Shown here one piece after another: positions 63,893-64,000 of a DNA stretch of 64,000 nucleotides. The position numbers and the translations under genes are program-made. A model generated the notes under the pieces. The model made no database searches. It was not told the DNA's origin and was given only the letters and a program-made list of their open reading frames with translations. The stretch lies in NCBI RefSeq assembly GCF_036669915.1, contig NC_089314.1:4283120-4347119 (forward strand), given 5' to 3'. Position 1 is the first letter of the stretch. Every line of letters begins with the position of its first letter. The DNA is from Pocillopora verrucosa (Eukaryota; Cnidaria; Anthozoa; Scleractinia; Pocilloporidae).

Positions 63893-64000
63893 CTTTAAGA
63901 GAAAAATTAGCCATTAAAAGAAATTTGCTTTTACTTTATCAAATTGTAGTTTTTTGGGTTTGCAAAAGATATGAGCATCGTGAAAATCTCTTTTGTTCTC
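63893..64000 (-). other. Intron of the guanylate cyclase gene
   Basis: The exon at 63746-63892 is preceded on the minus strand by a good acceptor (TTTTTCTCTTAAAG), so the remaining bases to the window edge are probably intronic. Upstream sensor exons lie outside. Confidence 0.6.

Overview
The window looks like animal nuclear DNA, most likely from an anthozoan cnidarian such as a stony coral. The reasons are AT-rich sequence, GT-AG introns with phase-consistent exons, intronless class A receptor paralogs, a SOX HMG-box gene, a class III guanylate cyclase, and families of short foldback and tRNA-derived repeats of the kind abundant in coral and anemone genomes. There are no bacterial operons, ribosome binding sites or CRISPR arrays. 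The taxon is inferred from style and recalled repeat families, not from a database match.

Layout. (1) 393-8606, plus strand: the 3' part of a nine-exon gene I do not recognise. Its introns hold a terminal-inverted-repeat element (623-1009), a SINE-like composite (1710-2155), a 29-copy, about 61-bp C-tract minisatellite (3080-4857) and an 11-copy, about 60-bp minisatellite (6416-7065). (2) 14913-15599, minus strand: an intronless, divergent SoxB-like transcription factor, flanked by long stretches without recognisable genes. (3) 27351-28646, 42882-43889 and 49596-50678, all minus strand: three paralogous rhodopsin-type receptors. They share a Cys-Gly-Pro-x-Trp-Pro motif in the second extracellular loop, and Met replaces the usual toggle Trp in helix 6. 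Between and beside them lie foldback repeats at 25.6, 38.0, 40.4 and 41.4 kb. (4) 57702-59431, plus strand: a two-exon gene for a secreted protein with four copies of a roughly 10-cysteine module. (5) 61317-63892, minus strand: the 3' catalytic exons of a guanylate cyclase that runs off the right edge. It keeps guanine-recognition residues but has Tyr at the first metal-binding Asp, a beta-subunit-like pattern.

The genes do not form an evident pathway. The only clear local relationship is the tandem receptor family, which suggests duplication with divergence of the activation switches. More than half of the window is intergenic or intronic sequence in which I see no coding evidence. Exon structures were assembled by eye from splice signals and phase; no alignment, transcript or database search was available.
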